From positions 49,350 through 113,349 of the forward strand of contig WQZG01000002.1 of NCBI GenBank assembly GCA_009780855.1: DNA of 64,000 nt, written 5' to 3'. This document shows positions 7,690 through 17,326 of this stretch, one piece after another (position 1 is the first letter of the stretch; each line of letters opens with the position of its first letter). Position numbers and translations under genes: made by a program. Under the pieces are notes generated by a model. The model worked only from the letters and a program-made list of their open reading frames with translations. It ran no database searches and had not been told where the DNA came from. Source of the stretch: Treponema sp. (lineage in GTDB: Bacteria; Spirochaetota; Spirochaetia; Treponematales; Breznakiellaceae).

Positions 7690-9966
7690 GTGGCTCGCAG
7701 GAGTTTCTTCCCGATATTTTTTTCTTTTCTGTTTTTTTTCAATCTTAATACATCTGTCTGGAGCGGCATAATCTTTTCCGATCCCGACATCTCCGATGAC
7801 AATAAGCTTCTTGTGCGTATGTCGGACGGCGCAGCCGGTATGCTTTTGTTCTCCGATATTGATACAGGATCGCTTGACGCACTTACGGCATATCCGCAGC
7901 AAATTGATCTTATCGATAACAACAGGACCATTTTGGCAAGGAATTCTTTTGGTTATGCAAAAATTCCGTTAACCGGCGGTCTGCCCGGGCCTTTTTTATC
8001 CGGTTCAGACAATAATCCTGAATTTTCTTCCAGAATGAATGAAACTACGGTTTCGCCTGACGGCCGCTGGATTTTAACCCTGATACCGGATTCACCTGCG
8101 GCAGGAACCCTAAAGCTGCTTGATTTAAATTCCGGGGACAGTGTTGCTATTGCCTCAGGAATTGAAAGGCCTGAAAGGGGTTCGCCGGCTTCGTGGAGTC
8201 CGGATTCTACCGCGTTTATTTATTCGCGTTCAAATAAACTCTACTATTGCATTGTAAACCAAAACCTGCTGGAATCCGGCCCCCCGGTTGACGAACAGTA
8301 CAGGTCAATCGGAGACGGAACCCTTGATTCAATTTACTGGGATAGCCGTGATATTTTTTATTACCTTAAGGGATCAACCGTTTACAGGGTTGCGGCGGGC
8401 GAACTTTTTGTCAGGGCCCTTTATTCGGATTTTTTAAACATAGGAACAGTTGCCGCCAGAATACCGTTTGAATTCGATCCGGTCAGTGACGCGTTCTGGG
8501 TCTCCCCTGACGGCGGCTCTTTGCTCCTGTCAAAGGGCGGCCGCAATATTTTTTATTATTATATGGACAGCAATGATTACTACGCCTTTAAGTCCGGTCT
8601 GCCTTCCCTTGTATTGCCGCGATCCTGTTTTGATATAAAAGTTCTCTGGTCTCCGTCCGGCTGTATTACATTGCTCGTTTATACCTGGCAGGGGCAGGGT
8701 GAATCGATCGCCGCGTGGCGCCTGCAGGCCGGCGCGGATTCTTTTATGCCCATGACCGCTCCGCCCGGGGAGAACGCCTGTCTCTCTCCCAATGGTGATA
8801 CCGTGCTTTTCTTGGGCAGGGACGGTACTTTCCTCTATGATTATACCAACTGGAAGTTGCTGGAAACGATCAGCAATCTTGCTTCCCATTCCTGTGTTTG
8901 GACCGGCGGCAACGAGTTTATTCTGGGCGATGACGAGCGCATAGAAAAAGTCATATTATTCCCCGGCGGCAGCGGCAGGATTATGGGCAGGGAAACAATA
9001 TGCCTTTGCGGGGTTCAGAAATTCGGCTTTGGTATGAATTCCGGCAGCAGCCAGATTCTGGCCCTCTGCGGCGGCGTGTGGTATGCTACCGACGGCAAGA
9101 CGCCCTGGGCCGAGACCGCAAATCCCAGGCTGCGGCCTGCCTCGTCTGCTTCCGCGCGTTACAGGGTTTATCTGGAAAACCAAAACTCCGGCCCTTACGA
9201 AAATATGCCCATGATCCGCAATACCGAATCGGTTACGACGTTCCCCGCCATACCCGCAGCAAAAACAACTGACAGGCCCGGCCAGCGGGAATTGTCGCAG
9301 GCAATGCAAGCGTCGCAGGCAATGCAAGCGTCGCAGGCAATGCAAGCGGCACAGGCAATGCGTGTGGCACTTTGTTTTGACCTTTATGATGATGCGGAAG
9401 GACTCCCCGCGGTATTGGAAGCCCTTGACCGCCTTAACATAAAAGCGACTTTCTTTTTGTGCGGCGAATTTATCCGCCGCTATCCGGGCGCTGCAAAAGA
9501 CATTGCCGCCTGCGGACACGAAACCGCTTCCCTTTTCTATGCTCCGCTTGATTTATCGGATTCGCGTTTTCAAATGGACAGTGATTTTATAGTCAGCGGT
9601 CTTGCCAGGAACGAAGATGATTTTTTTAACGTAACCGGCAGAGAATTGGCACTGATGTGGCATCCTCCCTGGTATACTTCCATAACCGCCGCAACATCAG
9701 CAGCCGTTACGGTCGCAGGTTATGTTACCGTTAAACCTGATGTGGATCCCCAGGACTGGGTAACCGGTATCAACCGCAATTCGCCCGCGCAGATTATTAA
9801 CCGCATTATGAACGAAGTAAAGTCCGGTTCAGTAATTCCTGTTCGAATCGGAGCGCTTCCCGGCGGCAGCACAGACGCCCTGTTTAAGCACATCAATTTG
9901 CTTTTGGATGTTTTTACCAAAGAAGGTTATTCAATCGTACCGGTTTCGGCACTTGTAAGCCGTTAA
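7690..9966 (+). CDS. Beta-propeller protein fused to a divergent polysaccharide-deacetylase (NodB) domain
   Basis: A 758-residue exported protein starting with GTG (GAGG six bases upstream). A signal peptide or anchor (about 5-22, FFPIFFSFLFFFN) precedes TolB/WD-like propeller blades (VSPDGRWILTL, WSPDSTAFIYS, VSPDGGSLLLSKGG, LSPNGDTVLFLG). A repeat linker (SQAMQA units, about residues 536-558) leads to a NodB-like domain from about 559. That domain keeps the fold signature KATFFLCGEFIRRYPG, but the catalytic TFDDG motif is FDLYDD and the metal-binding H-[ST]-x-x-H motif is replaced by GHETASLFYAP, so both zinc histidines appear lost. It may bind rather than deacetylate glycans. Last gene of the M23 run; its stop abuts the stop of the convergent carboxypeptidase gene. 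Confidence 0.7.
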   Translation: MARRSFFPIFFSFLFFFNLNTSVWSGIIFSDPDISDDNKLLVRMSDGAAGMLLFSDIDTGSLDALTAYPQQIDLIDNNRTILARNSFGYAKIPLTGGLPGPFLSGSDNNPEFSSRMNETTVSPDGRWILTLIPDSPAAGTLKLLDLNSGDSVAIASGIERPERGSPASWSPDSTAFIYSRSNKLYYCIVNQNLLESGPPVDEQYRSIGDGTLDSIYWDSRDIFYYLKGSTVYRVAAGELFVRALYSDFLNIGTVAARIPFEFDPVSDAFWVSPDGGSLLLSKGGRNIFYYYMDSNDYYAFKSGLPSLVLPRSCFDIKVLWSPSGCITLLVYTWQGQGESIAAWRLQAGADSFMPMTAPPGENACLSPNGDTVLFLGRDGTFLYDYTNWKLLETISNLASHSCVWTGGNEFILGDDERIEKVILFPGGSGRIMGRETICLCGVQKFGFGMNSGSSQILALCGGVWYATDGKTPWAETANPRLRPASSASARYRVYLENQNSGPYENMPMIRNTESVTTFPAIPAAKTTDRPGQRELSQAMQASQAMQASQAMQAAQAMRVALCFDLYDDAEGLPAVLEALDRLNIKATFFLCGEFIRRYPGAAKDIAACGHETASLFYAPLDLSDSRFQMDSDFIVSGLARNEDDFFNVTGRELALMWHPPWYTSITAATSAAVTVAGYVTVKPDVDPQDWVTGINRNSPAQIINRIMNEVKSGSVIPVRIGALPGGSTDALFKHINLLLDVFTKEGYSIVPVSALVSR
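9295..9363 (+). repeat. 18-bp in-frame minisatellite (SQAMQA) in interdomain linker
   Basis: The unit TCGCAGGCAATGCAAGCG occurs three times in tandem (9295-9312, 9313-9330, 9331-9348), followed by a degenerate fourth copy starting GCACAGGCAATGCG. Each unit adds six residues to the linker between propeller and deacetylase domains, so copy number changes would alter linker length without a frameshift. Confidence 0.85.
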
Positions 9967-11166
9967 TTATTTCTTGCTGAAGAACAATCTTATTGAATCA
10001 AACAGCCTCTTGAAAAATCCGCCCTGCTCAATTGTTTCCGCCGTAATCAGCGGTATGCGCCGCAATTCTCCGGCATTATCGTAATAAATAACCTCACCAG
10101 CTTTGCTGCCGGCCTCCAGGGGCGCAATCAATGGAGTATTCAGTTCAATTTTTTGGTAAATATCCAGGCCTCTGTCAATCGGCACGGTGCACTCCAGCGG
10201 TTCATTAATGGTCAGGCTTACATTATTGGTTTTACCTTTCCATACCCTGGGTGTACCCGGATCAGGGGCCGGCAGATATAAAGTTTTAAAATTATCAAAA
10301 GCCCAATTGATTAACGCCTTCCCGTCGTCATTGCGGATTTGATCGCCTCCCGCGACAGGAGCTCCCAGAATTACCGCGAGAAAACGGGTGTCGCCGCGCT
10401 TTGCCGTAAGGGCGATATTATAACCGGCCTCGTCGATGTAGCCTGTTTTTAAACCGTCAACACCGTCCAGAACTCCAAGTAGCCTGTTCCCGTTGCGCTG
10501 CACAATAGTGCCTGGCCTGTTCCTGAATACCTGGGCCACGTTTTCGGCTTTGGGATAGGCAAACTCCCTTACCGAATGTAAATCCTGCAGGGCTTCTGGA
10601 AAAGTCTGAATATAGATCCGGCAGAATTCGGCAAAATCACTTGCTGTTGTCATATTGAATTCTGAAATCCCGGACGGTTCGTCAAAATGCGTATTACTCA
10701 TTCCCAGAGCAGCCGCGTTCAGGTTCATTATCTCTGTAAAATCTTTTACAGTAGGCGCAAAGCATAAAGCTACAGCGACCGCCGCGTCATTGCCGGACGG
10801 AACCGCAAGCCCCAGAAGGAGTTCTCCCAGTGTTGTGCGCTGGCCGTCGGCCAAAAACATAAGACTGGAACGCGGCGGCTGATTAATTGCCCAGCTTTCC
10901 CTTGGAGGAATAATTTCGTGATCCAGTGATATATGACCCGCCTTTACTTCGCTTAATGCAATATAAATGGTCATTAATTTGGTCAGGGAAGCCGGCGGAA
11001 TTTGTTCATCCGGATTTTTGGTAAACAGAATTGTACCGGTTGCCGCATCCATAAGCACCGCGGCTCTGGAAATTATCGCCGGCGGGGTTTGAGAATTTAT
11101 TTTTGCTGCCGGAATTACTGCCAGCAGAAACAAAAGGAAAAATGAAACAGTGAATTTTTTATACAT
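9967..11166 (-). CDS. dacA: D-alanyl-D-alanine carboxypeptidase (PBP5/DacA type, S11)
   Basis: A periplasmic low-molecular-weight PBP that trims the terminal D-Ala of peptidoglycan stem peptides. A signal peptide (residues 1-25) is followed by the S11 catalytic motifs S60-L-T-K63 (PPASLTKLM), S124-G-N126 and K240-T-G (GLKTGYIDEAG). The C-terminal beta-rich PBP5_C domain ends in a short amphipathic helix (GGFFKRLFDSIRLFF), the usual device for membrane attachment. Length of 399 residues is normal. The gene lies eight bases after asnS on the same strand and may share its transcript. The dacA symbol reflects family type, not proven orthology among dacA/C/F. Confidence 0.92.
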   Translation of the reverse strand: MYKKFTVSFFLLFLLAVIPAAKINSQTPPAIISRAAVLMDAATGTILFTKNPDEQIPPASLTKLMTIYIALSEVKAGHISLDHEIIPPRESWAINQPPRSSLMFLADGQRTTLGELLLGLAVPSGNDAAVAVALCFAPTVKDFTEIMNLNAAALGMSNTHFDEPSGISEFNMTTASDFAEFCRIYIQTFPEALQDLHSVREFAYPKAENVAQVFRNRPGTIVQRNGNRLLGVLDGVDGLKTGYIDEAGYNIALTAKRGDTRFLAVILGAPVAGGDQIRNDDGKALINWAFDNFKTLYLPAPDPGTPRVWKGKTNNVSLTINEPLECTVPIDRGLDIYQKIELNTPLIAPLEAGSKAGEVIYYDNAGELRRIPLITAETIEQGGFFKRLFDSIRLFFSKK

Positions 11167-11174
11167 GATTCCCG

Positions 11175-12563
11175 TTAATAAGCCGCCTGTCCGGGCGCCC
11201 TGGGGAAGGGGATTACATCGCGGATGTTCACCATGCCGGTCACGTACTGGATCAGGCGTTCAAAGCCCAGTCCAAAACCGGAATGCGGGACTGTACCGAA
11301 CCTTCGCAAATCAAGGTACCATTCGTAATCGGCCTTGTTCAGCCCGATTTCTGTTATCCTTTTTTCCAGTTTCCCAAGATCTTCTTCCCTCTCCGACCCG
11401 CCTATAATTTCACCCAGTCTGGGAACCAGAACATCCATGGCCCGCACAGTTTTGCCGTCATTGTTCTGCTTCATGTAGAAGGCCTTGATTTCCTTTGGAT
11501 AGTCGGTAACGATCACAGGACCTTTGACGACTTTTTCTGCCAGGAATTTTTCGTGTTCGGTCTGTATATCGCAGCCCCAATAAGGTTTAAATTCAAACGG
11601 GCCGCCTTTCTCCAGTTCGGTGATTGCCTGTGTATAGGTCATGTGGCCGAATTTTGAATTCGCTACAAGCTCCAGAGTCCCGATAATTCCCTTTTCGATA
11701 TGGGCGTCAAAGAAGCCCAGGTCTGCCGCGCAGTCCTTGAGAACCGCATTAAAAAGGTACTTTAAAAAATCTTCGGCCAAAGCCATATTGTCTTCCAGCG
11801 ACGCGAACGCCGCTTCCGGCTCAATCATCCAGAACTCTGCCAGATGCCTGACCGTATTGGAATTTTCCGCCCGGAACGTCGGCCCGAATGTGTAGACCCT
11901 GGTAAGGGCCTGGGCATATGCTTCAGCTTCAAGCTGGCCCGTTACTGTAAGGCCTGTCCATTTGCCAAAAAAATCTTTGCTGTAATCCGGAGCCTTGCCG
12001 GACTTTGCCAGGCCTTCCATATCCAGGGTTGTAACCTGGAACATGGCGCCCGCTCCTTCTGCGTCGCTGCCGGTAATAATCGGCGTGTGTATATACTGAA
12101 AACCGTTTGACTGGAAAAATTCATGGACAGCGATCGCGAGCCTGTTCCGCACACGCGCCACCGCGCCAAAGGTGTTGGTCCGCGGCCTGAGGTGAGCGAT
12201 TTCCCGTAAAAATTCCAGCGAATGTTTTTTCTTCTGTAAAGGATAAGTCTCGGTCGGAGCGGCGCCCACAATTTCGATTCCGTCTGACCGGACTTCCACT
12301 TTTTGACCGGACGCCGGAGACTCCGCCAATGTTCCCCTGATTATGACCGCCGTGCCTGTACTTATTAGGCCCAGGGCGTTTTCGGTTTCGGCGGTCAGAC
12401 TGTCTTCCCTGTTGAACGTACACTGGATACCGTTAAAGCACGAGCCGTCGTTAACTTCGACAAAAACCAGGTTCTTCATTTCCCGTTTTGTCCTGACCCA
12501 GCCGCGGACACTTACAGCGTTACCCGGAACAAACCCAAAAATTTCTTTAATCAGGGGAAACAA
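11175..12563 (-). CDS. asnS: Asparaginyl-tRNA synthetase
   Basis: Charges tRNA-Asn with asparagine. The N-terminal OB-fold anticodon-binding domain (VSVRGWVRTKREMKNLVFVEV) is followed by the class IIb catalytic core with motif 2 (FRAENSNTVRHLAEFWMIEPE region, about 225-245) and motif 3 (GFGLGFERLIQYVTGMVNIRD, near the end); NIRDVIPFPR is typical of AsnRS rather than AspRS. Length 462 is normal. The start is TTG (12563) with AAGGAAGG seven bases upstream; translation from it matches the family N-terminus. dacA follows closely downstream. Confidence 0.96.
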   Translation of the reverse strand: MFPLIKEIFGFVPGNAVSVRGWVRTKREMKNLVFVEVNDGSCFNGIQCTFNREDSLTAETENALGLISTGTAVIIRGTLAESPASGQKVEVRSDGIEIVGAAPTETYPLQKKKHSLEFLREIAHLRPRTNTFGAVARVRNRLAIAVHEFFQSNGFQYIHTPIITGSDAEGAGAMFQVTTLDMEGLAKSGKAPDYSKDFFGKWTGLTVTGQLEAEAYAQALTRVYTFGPTFRAENSNTVRHLAEFWMIEPEAAFASLEDNMALAEDFLKYLFNAVLKDCAADLGFFDAHIEKGIIGTLELVANSKFGHMTYTQAITELEKGGPFEFKPYWGCDIQTEHEKFLAEKVVKGPVIVTDYPKEIKAFYMKQNNDGKTVRAMDVLVPRLGEIIGGSEREEDLGKLEKRITEIGLNKADYEWYLDLRRFGTVPHSGFGLGFERLIQYVTGMVNIRDVIPFPRAPGQAAY

Positions 12564-12584
12564 TTTATGCCTTCCTTAAAAAGT

Positions 12585-13001
12585 TTACCTGCCGCCGAAT
12601 TGTTTCGAAGTGCAGGCCATTCCGCCAAGAACCATCAAGTGCGCGCCCAGTCCCCGCAGATAATCCACAAAATTGGGTACCTTCTTGGTAATGGGATAAT
12701 AAATATCAATAAGGAAAATAAAGACTATCCAGACGATCATCAGAATGATGAGAAGCAGCTCTGTAATTTCAATTTCTATTCCAAAGAGATCGATTAAAAG
12801 CAGAATACCTGCCGCAACCGCGCAGATCCCAAGTACGACAATCACAACTTCGGCGACATTGCCCCTAAAAATCGCGCTTACCGCCTGCCTAATCTCGCCT
12901 TCCCGGAACCAGTTTTTTCCGGATAAACCCAGGATCCCTGTAGCCAGTAAATACAATGCCACCGAAATCTGCAAAATAATCATGCTGATACTTTTATTCA
13001 T
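12585..13001 (-). CDS. Hypothetical integral membrane protein
   Basis: A 138-residue protein with about three or four hydrophobic segments: 5-26, 48-70 (VAEVVIVVLGICAVAAGILLL) and 78-100 (ELLLIILMIVWIVFIFLI). The ATG has a strong ribosome site (AAGGAGA, six bases upstream). A conserved soluble domain is not apparent. It is 22 bases upstream of asnS on the same strand, so it may head that transcript. Function unknown. Confidence 0.7.
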   Translation of the reverse strand: MNKSISMIILQISVALYLLATGILGLSGKNWFREGEIRQAVSAIFRGNVAEVVIVVLGICAVAAGILLLIDLFGIEIEITELLLIILMIVWIVFIFLIDIYYPITKKVPNFVDYLRGLGAHLMVLGGMACTSKQFGGR

Positions 13002-13070
13002 TTAACTCTCCTTTTGCCGAAGAACCGCCGCGGTTCGCCAGCGGTGTTATTATATTATAAAAACTGAACA

Positions 13071-13100
13071 TTGTATACCTTGAACATTCCGGGTTAAAAT
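13071..13100 (+). promoter_or_regulatory. Predicted promoter of queH, near-leaderless
   Basis: TAAAAT at 13095-13100 lies six bases before the queH ATG (13107), with a weak TTGTAT -35 at 13071-13076 (18-bp spacer). There is no Shine-Dalgarno sequence in ACTCCC before the ATG. The geometry puts the transcript start at or just before the start codon. Confidence 0.4.
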
Positions 13101-13106
13101 ACTCCC

Positions 13107-13646
13107 ATGAAACTCCTCATGCATACCTGCTGCGCTCCCTGCCTTACTTCCTGTATGATTGGCCTAAAGACAGAAAACATCAAACCGGATTTGTTCTGGT
13201 ACAATCCCAATATTCATCCGTTTACAGAGTACCGCTCGCGCAGGGATTTCCTTGCAGCGTACGCCCGCGAAAACCAACTGGAACTTATAACTGAAGATGA
13301 ATACGGCCTGCGTAAATTTATCGAAGGGGCAGCTTCCGTTGGTATTGCCGGAACCGGCCGCTGTTTATACTGTTATAATTTAAGGCTGGAAAAAACCGCC
13401 TCCCTTGCCGCGGAAAAAGGTTATGACAGTTTCTCCACTTCACTTTTGACCAGCCCCTACCAGCAGCATGATCTTATCAAACAGGCCGGTCAGGAATCGG
13501 CCGCTAAATTCGGCGTGGAATTTTTTTACCGGGATTTTCGTCCGTTTTTTAGGGAAGGCCAAAAAATTGCCAGGGATAAAGGTACATATATGCAGAAGTA
13601 CTGCGGCTGCATATTCAGCGAAGAAGAAAGGTACCTCAAAAAATAA
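13107..13646 (+). CDS. queH: Epoxyqueuosine reductase QueH
   Basis: Performs the last step of queuosine biosynthesis, reducing epoxyqueuosine to queuosine in tRNA, as the non-homologous replacement of QueG. The DUF208/QueH signature is clear: vicinal cysteines C8-C9 with C12 in LMHTCCAPCL, C86 and C89 in GRCLYCYNLRLEK, and C166/C168 in KYCGCIFSEEE; these hold a [4Fe-4S] cluster and an adjacent metal in the family. LTSPYQQH is also a family motif. Length 179 is normal. The stop overlaps the start of the TatD gene by one base (TAATG), so the two are coupled. Confidence 0.93.
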   Translation: MKLLMHTCCAPCLTSCMIGLKTENIKPDLFWYNPNIHPFTEYRSRRDFLAAYARENQLELITEDEYGLRKFIEGAASVGIAGTGRCLYCYNLRLEKTASLAAEKGYDSFSTSLLTSPYQQHDLIKQAGQESAAKFGVEFFYRDFRPFFREGQKIARDKGTYMQKYCGCIFSEEERYLKK

Positions 13647-14512
13647 TGTACTGCGACGCCCATTGCCATCCCTGGGACTGCATCGGACTTATTAAGTCAG
13701 GCGGAATTGTCAAATCCGGTGGAGCTGTAAAAACCGGTGAAATAAAAAATTCCGCGGCCGATGATATGGAAGCTGCCATTGGCGGAACTGCCTTTGCCGC
13801 CAGCTCCTGGAACCTTGAGCAGTTTGAGTATCATGAAGGCCTTGCCGCGAGACTTGAAAGTAATGCTCCGGCGGTCTTGTGTTTTGCCCTGCATCCGCAA
13901 TTTCCGGCATACGCGCTTTCTCCGGATTTTATGCGGGAAACCGGGAATCATTGCAGTCATATTATTGAAGATACGATGCTGCTTCTGCAGACACTTGCCA
14001 AAGCCGGACGCCTTGGCGCTGTAGGAGAAACCGGCTTTGACCTTTTTGATGACAAGTACCGGCAGACCGAAAAACTTCAGGAGGAAATATTTATTAATCA
14101 TCTGGAAACCGCCATAAAATATAATCTGCCAATGGTCGTCCATGTGCGCAAAGCCATGCACAAGGTTTTTGCTTATGTTAATGAACTTAAAAAATTGCCT
14201 GCAGTAATTTTCCATTCGTGGCACGGAACAACAGGCGAGGGTGATTCCCTGCTGTGCCGGGGTGTTAACGCTTTTTTTTCGTTTGGGGCCGCAATTGTAA
14301 ATAACCATAAACTGGCCCAAATTTCCTGCGCGCATTTTCCCATTGAGCGTATTCTGTTTGAAACAGACGCGCCCTACATACCTCCCCAGGGTAAGACCTT
14401 TTCATCCTGGGCCGATCTTCCGCTTACTTACAGTACTGCTGCCCATTTAAGATCCGCTCCGGTTCCGGAAGATGTGATTCAGAATAATTTTTTTAGGGCT
14501 TTTGATTTATAA
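13646..14512 (+). CDS. TatD-family metal-dependent hydrolase
   Basis: An amidohydrolase-fold protein of the TatD DNase family. Metal ligands are visible in order: DAHCHPWD (residues 4-11), the glutamate in GAVGETGFDLFD (about 127-138), histidines in MVVHVRKAMH and IFHSWHG, and the aspartate of ETDAPYIPPQGK. The N-terminal region has an extra Gly/Lys-rich loop (about 14-40) not usual in TatD. It is translationally coupled to queH. Exact substrate is not known for this subgroup; a nuclease or a tRNA-related role are possible. Confidence 0.85.
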   Translation: MYCDAHCHPWDCIGLIKSGGIVKSGGAVKTGEIKNSAADDMEAAIGGTAFAASSWNLEQFEYHEGLAARLESNAPAVLCFALHPQFPAYALSPDFMRETGNHCSHIIEDTMLLLQTLAKAGRLGAVGETGFDLFDDKYRQTEKLQEEIFINHLETAIKYNLPMVVHVRKAMHKVFAYVNELKKLPAVIFHSWHGTTGEGDSLLCRGVNAFFSFGAAIVNNHKLAQISCAHFPIERILFETDAPYIPPQGKTFSSWADLPLTYSTAAHLRSAPVPEDVIQNNFFRAFDL

Positions 14513-14583
14513 ACGAACCGGCCGGGTTATAGAACAGGTTCAATGTTTTATTTTATAATCTGAAACAATTAACGGAGATAAAA

Positions 14584-17310
14584 ATGGATAACTGGCATGT
14601 AATGGACAGGGAAGATGTCCTGGAAAAAATAAATACTGACGGAAACAAGGGACTCACGATTAACGAAGCCGGAAAACGGCTTATTGAGTACGGGCCCAAC
14701 AAGTTTACGGAGAAAAAAAAGGAAAGCCTTTTTTTACAGATATTACACCAGCTTAAGGATGTCGCCGTAATTATTCTGATAATCGCGGCCGCACTTTCAT
14801 TCGCGCTTGCTTTGCGCGACGGCCATGGATTTATTGAGCCTGCGGTAATTATCGCTATTGTCATTATGAATGTTATTTTGGCCATTACCCAGGAACGGGG
14901 CGCGGAGAGGGCTCTGGAAGCCCTGTCTGTTTTAAACAGCCCCAACTGTTTTGTAATCCGCAATAATGTAAAACAGGAAATTGACACTGTCGATGTAGTC
15001 CCCGGCGACATTATCGTATTGAAAAGCGGGGACCTGGTTCCCGCGGATTCGCGTATTCTGGAATGTGAGAGCTTTGCGGTTGACGAGTCCTCTTTGACCG
15101 GCGAAAGCGAGCCTTCAGAAAAACATATTGAAACTCTGGTAAAGGAAAACGCTCCCCTGGGCGATCGCAAGAACATGGTTTTTTCCGGCTGCCTGGCTGT
15201 AAACGGGCACGCGAAAGTTGCTGCTGTCGCGACCGGAATGGAAACTCAGATGGGCAAAATTGCCGGTTATCTCAACAACACCAAAAAGAACCGGACTCCG
15301 CTCCAGCTAAGGCTGGACAAGCTGGGTAAAGTGATCAGCACCATTGCGGTAATTGCGGCGTTTACCCTTTTCGCCATCGGGCTGATTCAGCAGCAGGAAA
15401 TCTGGCACCTGGTACTTCTGGCCGTAACACTGGCGGTTGCCGCGGTCCCGGAGACCATGGCCCTCATTGTCACGCTGATGCTCACCCACGGCGTCAAAAA
15501 AATGGTCGGCAAAAATGTTCTTATACGCAAACTGCAGGCCGTGGAAACATTGGGAAGCACTTCGGTTATCTGCTCAGACAAAACCGGAACCCTTACCCAA
15601 AACAAGATGACCATTAAAAGGCTTTGGCTGTACAGCGCGGGAAAGCCTGATGCCGAACGCGCAGACACCGCTGCGGACAGCAGCCCGGCCGGCGCCCCTG
15701 TAACCGAGACTGAGGCAAACTCGGATGAATACCTGTGGTTTATAAAAAAATTCCTGCTTGCTTCCAATGTTACTGTTGAGAGCAGTGAAGGTGAAGAAAA
15801 AATTATAGGCGATCCCACAGAGTCCGCTATCATGCGCCTGTTCCTTTCAAAAGGGCTGGACAGAAATGAGCTCCACAGCCAGTACAAAAAAGTCGCGGAA
15901 ATACCGTTCTCGTCAGCGAGAAAAATGATGACCACGGTTTTGAAAAAACCTGACGGCCGTTATCTTGTGCTGACCAAAGGCGCTTTTGACAGGATACCTT
16001 TTGTTAGAAAAGACCAGAATTTTATCAAGGCTCTCGACGATATTCATAATTCGTTTGCCCGCGACGCGCTCCGCGTTATAACCCTGGCTTCCAGAGAAAT
16101 TGATACATTGCCGCCAAAAGACGAAATTGGAAAACTGGAATCCGGCCTTGTTTTCGAAGGGTTCATCGGCCTCATTGATCCGCCCAGGCCCGAGGCAGCG
16201 GCCGCGATTATACGGGCCAAAAAGGCCGGTATCCGTACGATCATGATCACCGGAGATCACGCGGAAACCGCTGCGGCGATTGCCAGGGAGCTGCGCATAA
16301 TAACGGCGCACGAAGGAATAATTACCGGCGAAGAACTTGCCAAGCTTACTGACGAAGAATTTTTTGAGAGCATAGAATTTTATTCAGTATACGCCAGGGT
16401 TACACCTTCGGACAAAATCCGCATTGTGCAAGCCTGGCAGAACAGGGGCGCTGTTGTATCGATGACCGGCGACGGCGTAAATGACGCCCCGGCCCTCAAG
16501 GCCGCTGATGTCGGAGTCGCGATGGGCATTAACGGCACCGAAGTCGCCAAGAGTGCATCGGACATGGTTCTTACCGACGATAATTATTCGACCATAGTCG
16601 AAGCGATCAGCGAAGGTAGAAACGTTTTTGCCAACATCAAAAAACTCATTTACTTTTTAATAGTCTGCAATATCTCTGAAGTTATCATCATGATCTTCGG
16701 GCAGGTATCAGGCATGGGTGTTCCTGTAACTCCCATGATGCTGCTGCTCATAAACGTAATAGGCGACGGCATTCCGGGTCTTGCGCTTGCAAAGGAAGTG
16801 TCCGACACGCGGATAATGGTCAGAAAGCCCATTGACCGCAACGAAAGTTTTTTTGCCGGCGGGTTGATGGAAGTAATTATCCAGCAGACTGTTATGTGCA
16901 GTATAGTGGTTCTTGCCGCTTTTTATATCGGAAAATCTGTTGTGATTCCGGGCGGCGATTCACCTTCGTTCCTTATGGGCCAGTCAATGGCTTTCCTGGT
17001 ACTGGGCTGGACATCGCTGGTGCATATCTTTACAGTCCGCAGCAGGTCTTCAATTTTTAAACGCACAATCAGGGATAACCCGCAGCTTCTAATAAGTACG
17101 TTAATTATGATTGCGGTTCTTGCCGGTATGGTAGGTCTGCCGCCTGTCGCCGCAGTACTGGGCTTGGCCCTTATGGACGGCTACCACTGGTTAATCGCGA
17201 TGGGCCTTTCTCTGCTGCCGCTCATAGTCGCCGAATACGGAAAATTCTGGGATAACTACAAGTACCATGTGTCAGAAAAGAACCGTGTTGCCCAGCAAAA
17301 AATTGACTGA
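14584..17310 (+). CDS. P-type cation-transporting ATPase, Ca2+ type (P-IIA/IIB)
   Basis: A 908-residue ion pump. The actuator motif TGES is at 172-175, the phosphorylated aspartate is D332 in SDKTGTLTQNKM, and the hinge GDGVNDAPALKAADVG is intact. Helix M4 carries VPE290-TM where most Ca2+ pumps have PEGLP, yet the ion-binding glutamate is kept; M5 retains N and E (CNISEV) and M6 retains N and D (NVIGDG), all matching the SERCA site I/II ligands. Calcium is therefore the likely cargo, manganese or others possible. The unusual PETMA in M4 could shift selectivity. The VTT membrane protein gene follows after 16 bases, suggesting a shared transcript. Confidence 0.9.
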   Translation: MDNWHVMDREDVLEKINTDGNKGLTINEAGKRLIEYGPNKFTEKKKESLFLQILHQLKDVAVIILIIAAALSFALALRDGHGFIEPAVIIAIVIMNVILAITQERGAERALEALSVLNSPNCFVIRNNVKQEIDTVDVVPGDIIVLKSGDLVPADSRILECESFAVDESSLTGESEPSEKHIETLVKENAPLGDRKNMVFSGCLAVNGHAKVAAVATGMETQMGKIAGYLNNTKKNRTPLQLRLDKLGKVISTIAVIAAFTLFAIGLIQQQEIWHLVLLAVTLAVAAVPETMALIVTLMLTHGVKKMVGKNVLIRKLQAVETLGSTSVICSDKTGTLTQNKMTIKRLWLYSAGKPDAERADTAADSSPAGAPVTETEANSDEYLWFIKKFLLASNVTVESSEGEEKIIGDPTESAIMRLFLSKGLDRNELHSQYKKVAEIPFSSARKMMTTVLKKPDGRYLVLTKGAFDRIPFVRKDQNFIKALDDIHNSFARDALRVITLASREIDTLPPKDEIGKLESGLVFEGFIGLIDPPRPEAAAAIIRAKKAGIRTIMITGDHAETAAAIARELRIITAHEGIITGEELAKLTDEEFFESIEFYSVYARVTPSDKIRIVQAWQNRGAVVSMTGDGVNDAPALKAADVGVAMGINGTEVAKSASDMVLTDDNYSTIVEAISEGRNVFANIKKLIYFLIVCNISEVIIMIFGQVSGMGVPVTPMMLLLINVIGDGIPGLALAKEVSDTRIMVRKPIDRNESFFAGGLMEVIIQQTVMCSIVVLAAFYIGKSVVIPGGDSPSFLMGQSMAFLVLGWTSLVHIFTVRSRSSIFKRTIRDNPQLLISTLIMIAVLAGMVGLPPVAAVLGLALMDGYHWLIAMGLSLLPLIVAEYGKFWDNYKYHVSEKNRVAQQKID

Positions 17311-17326
17311 TTAACTGTTAAGCCGT

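Noticed and set aside
14553..15176. 207-codon minus-strand frame opposite the P-type ATPase
   Set aside because: Serine/arginine-rich shadow of a conserved coding frame, with no start signals.
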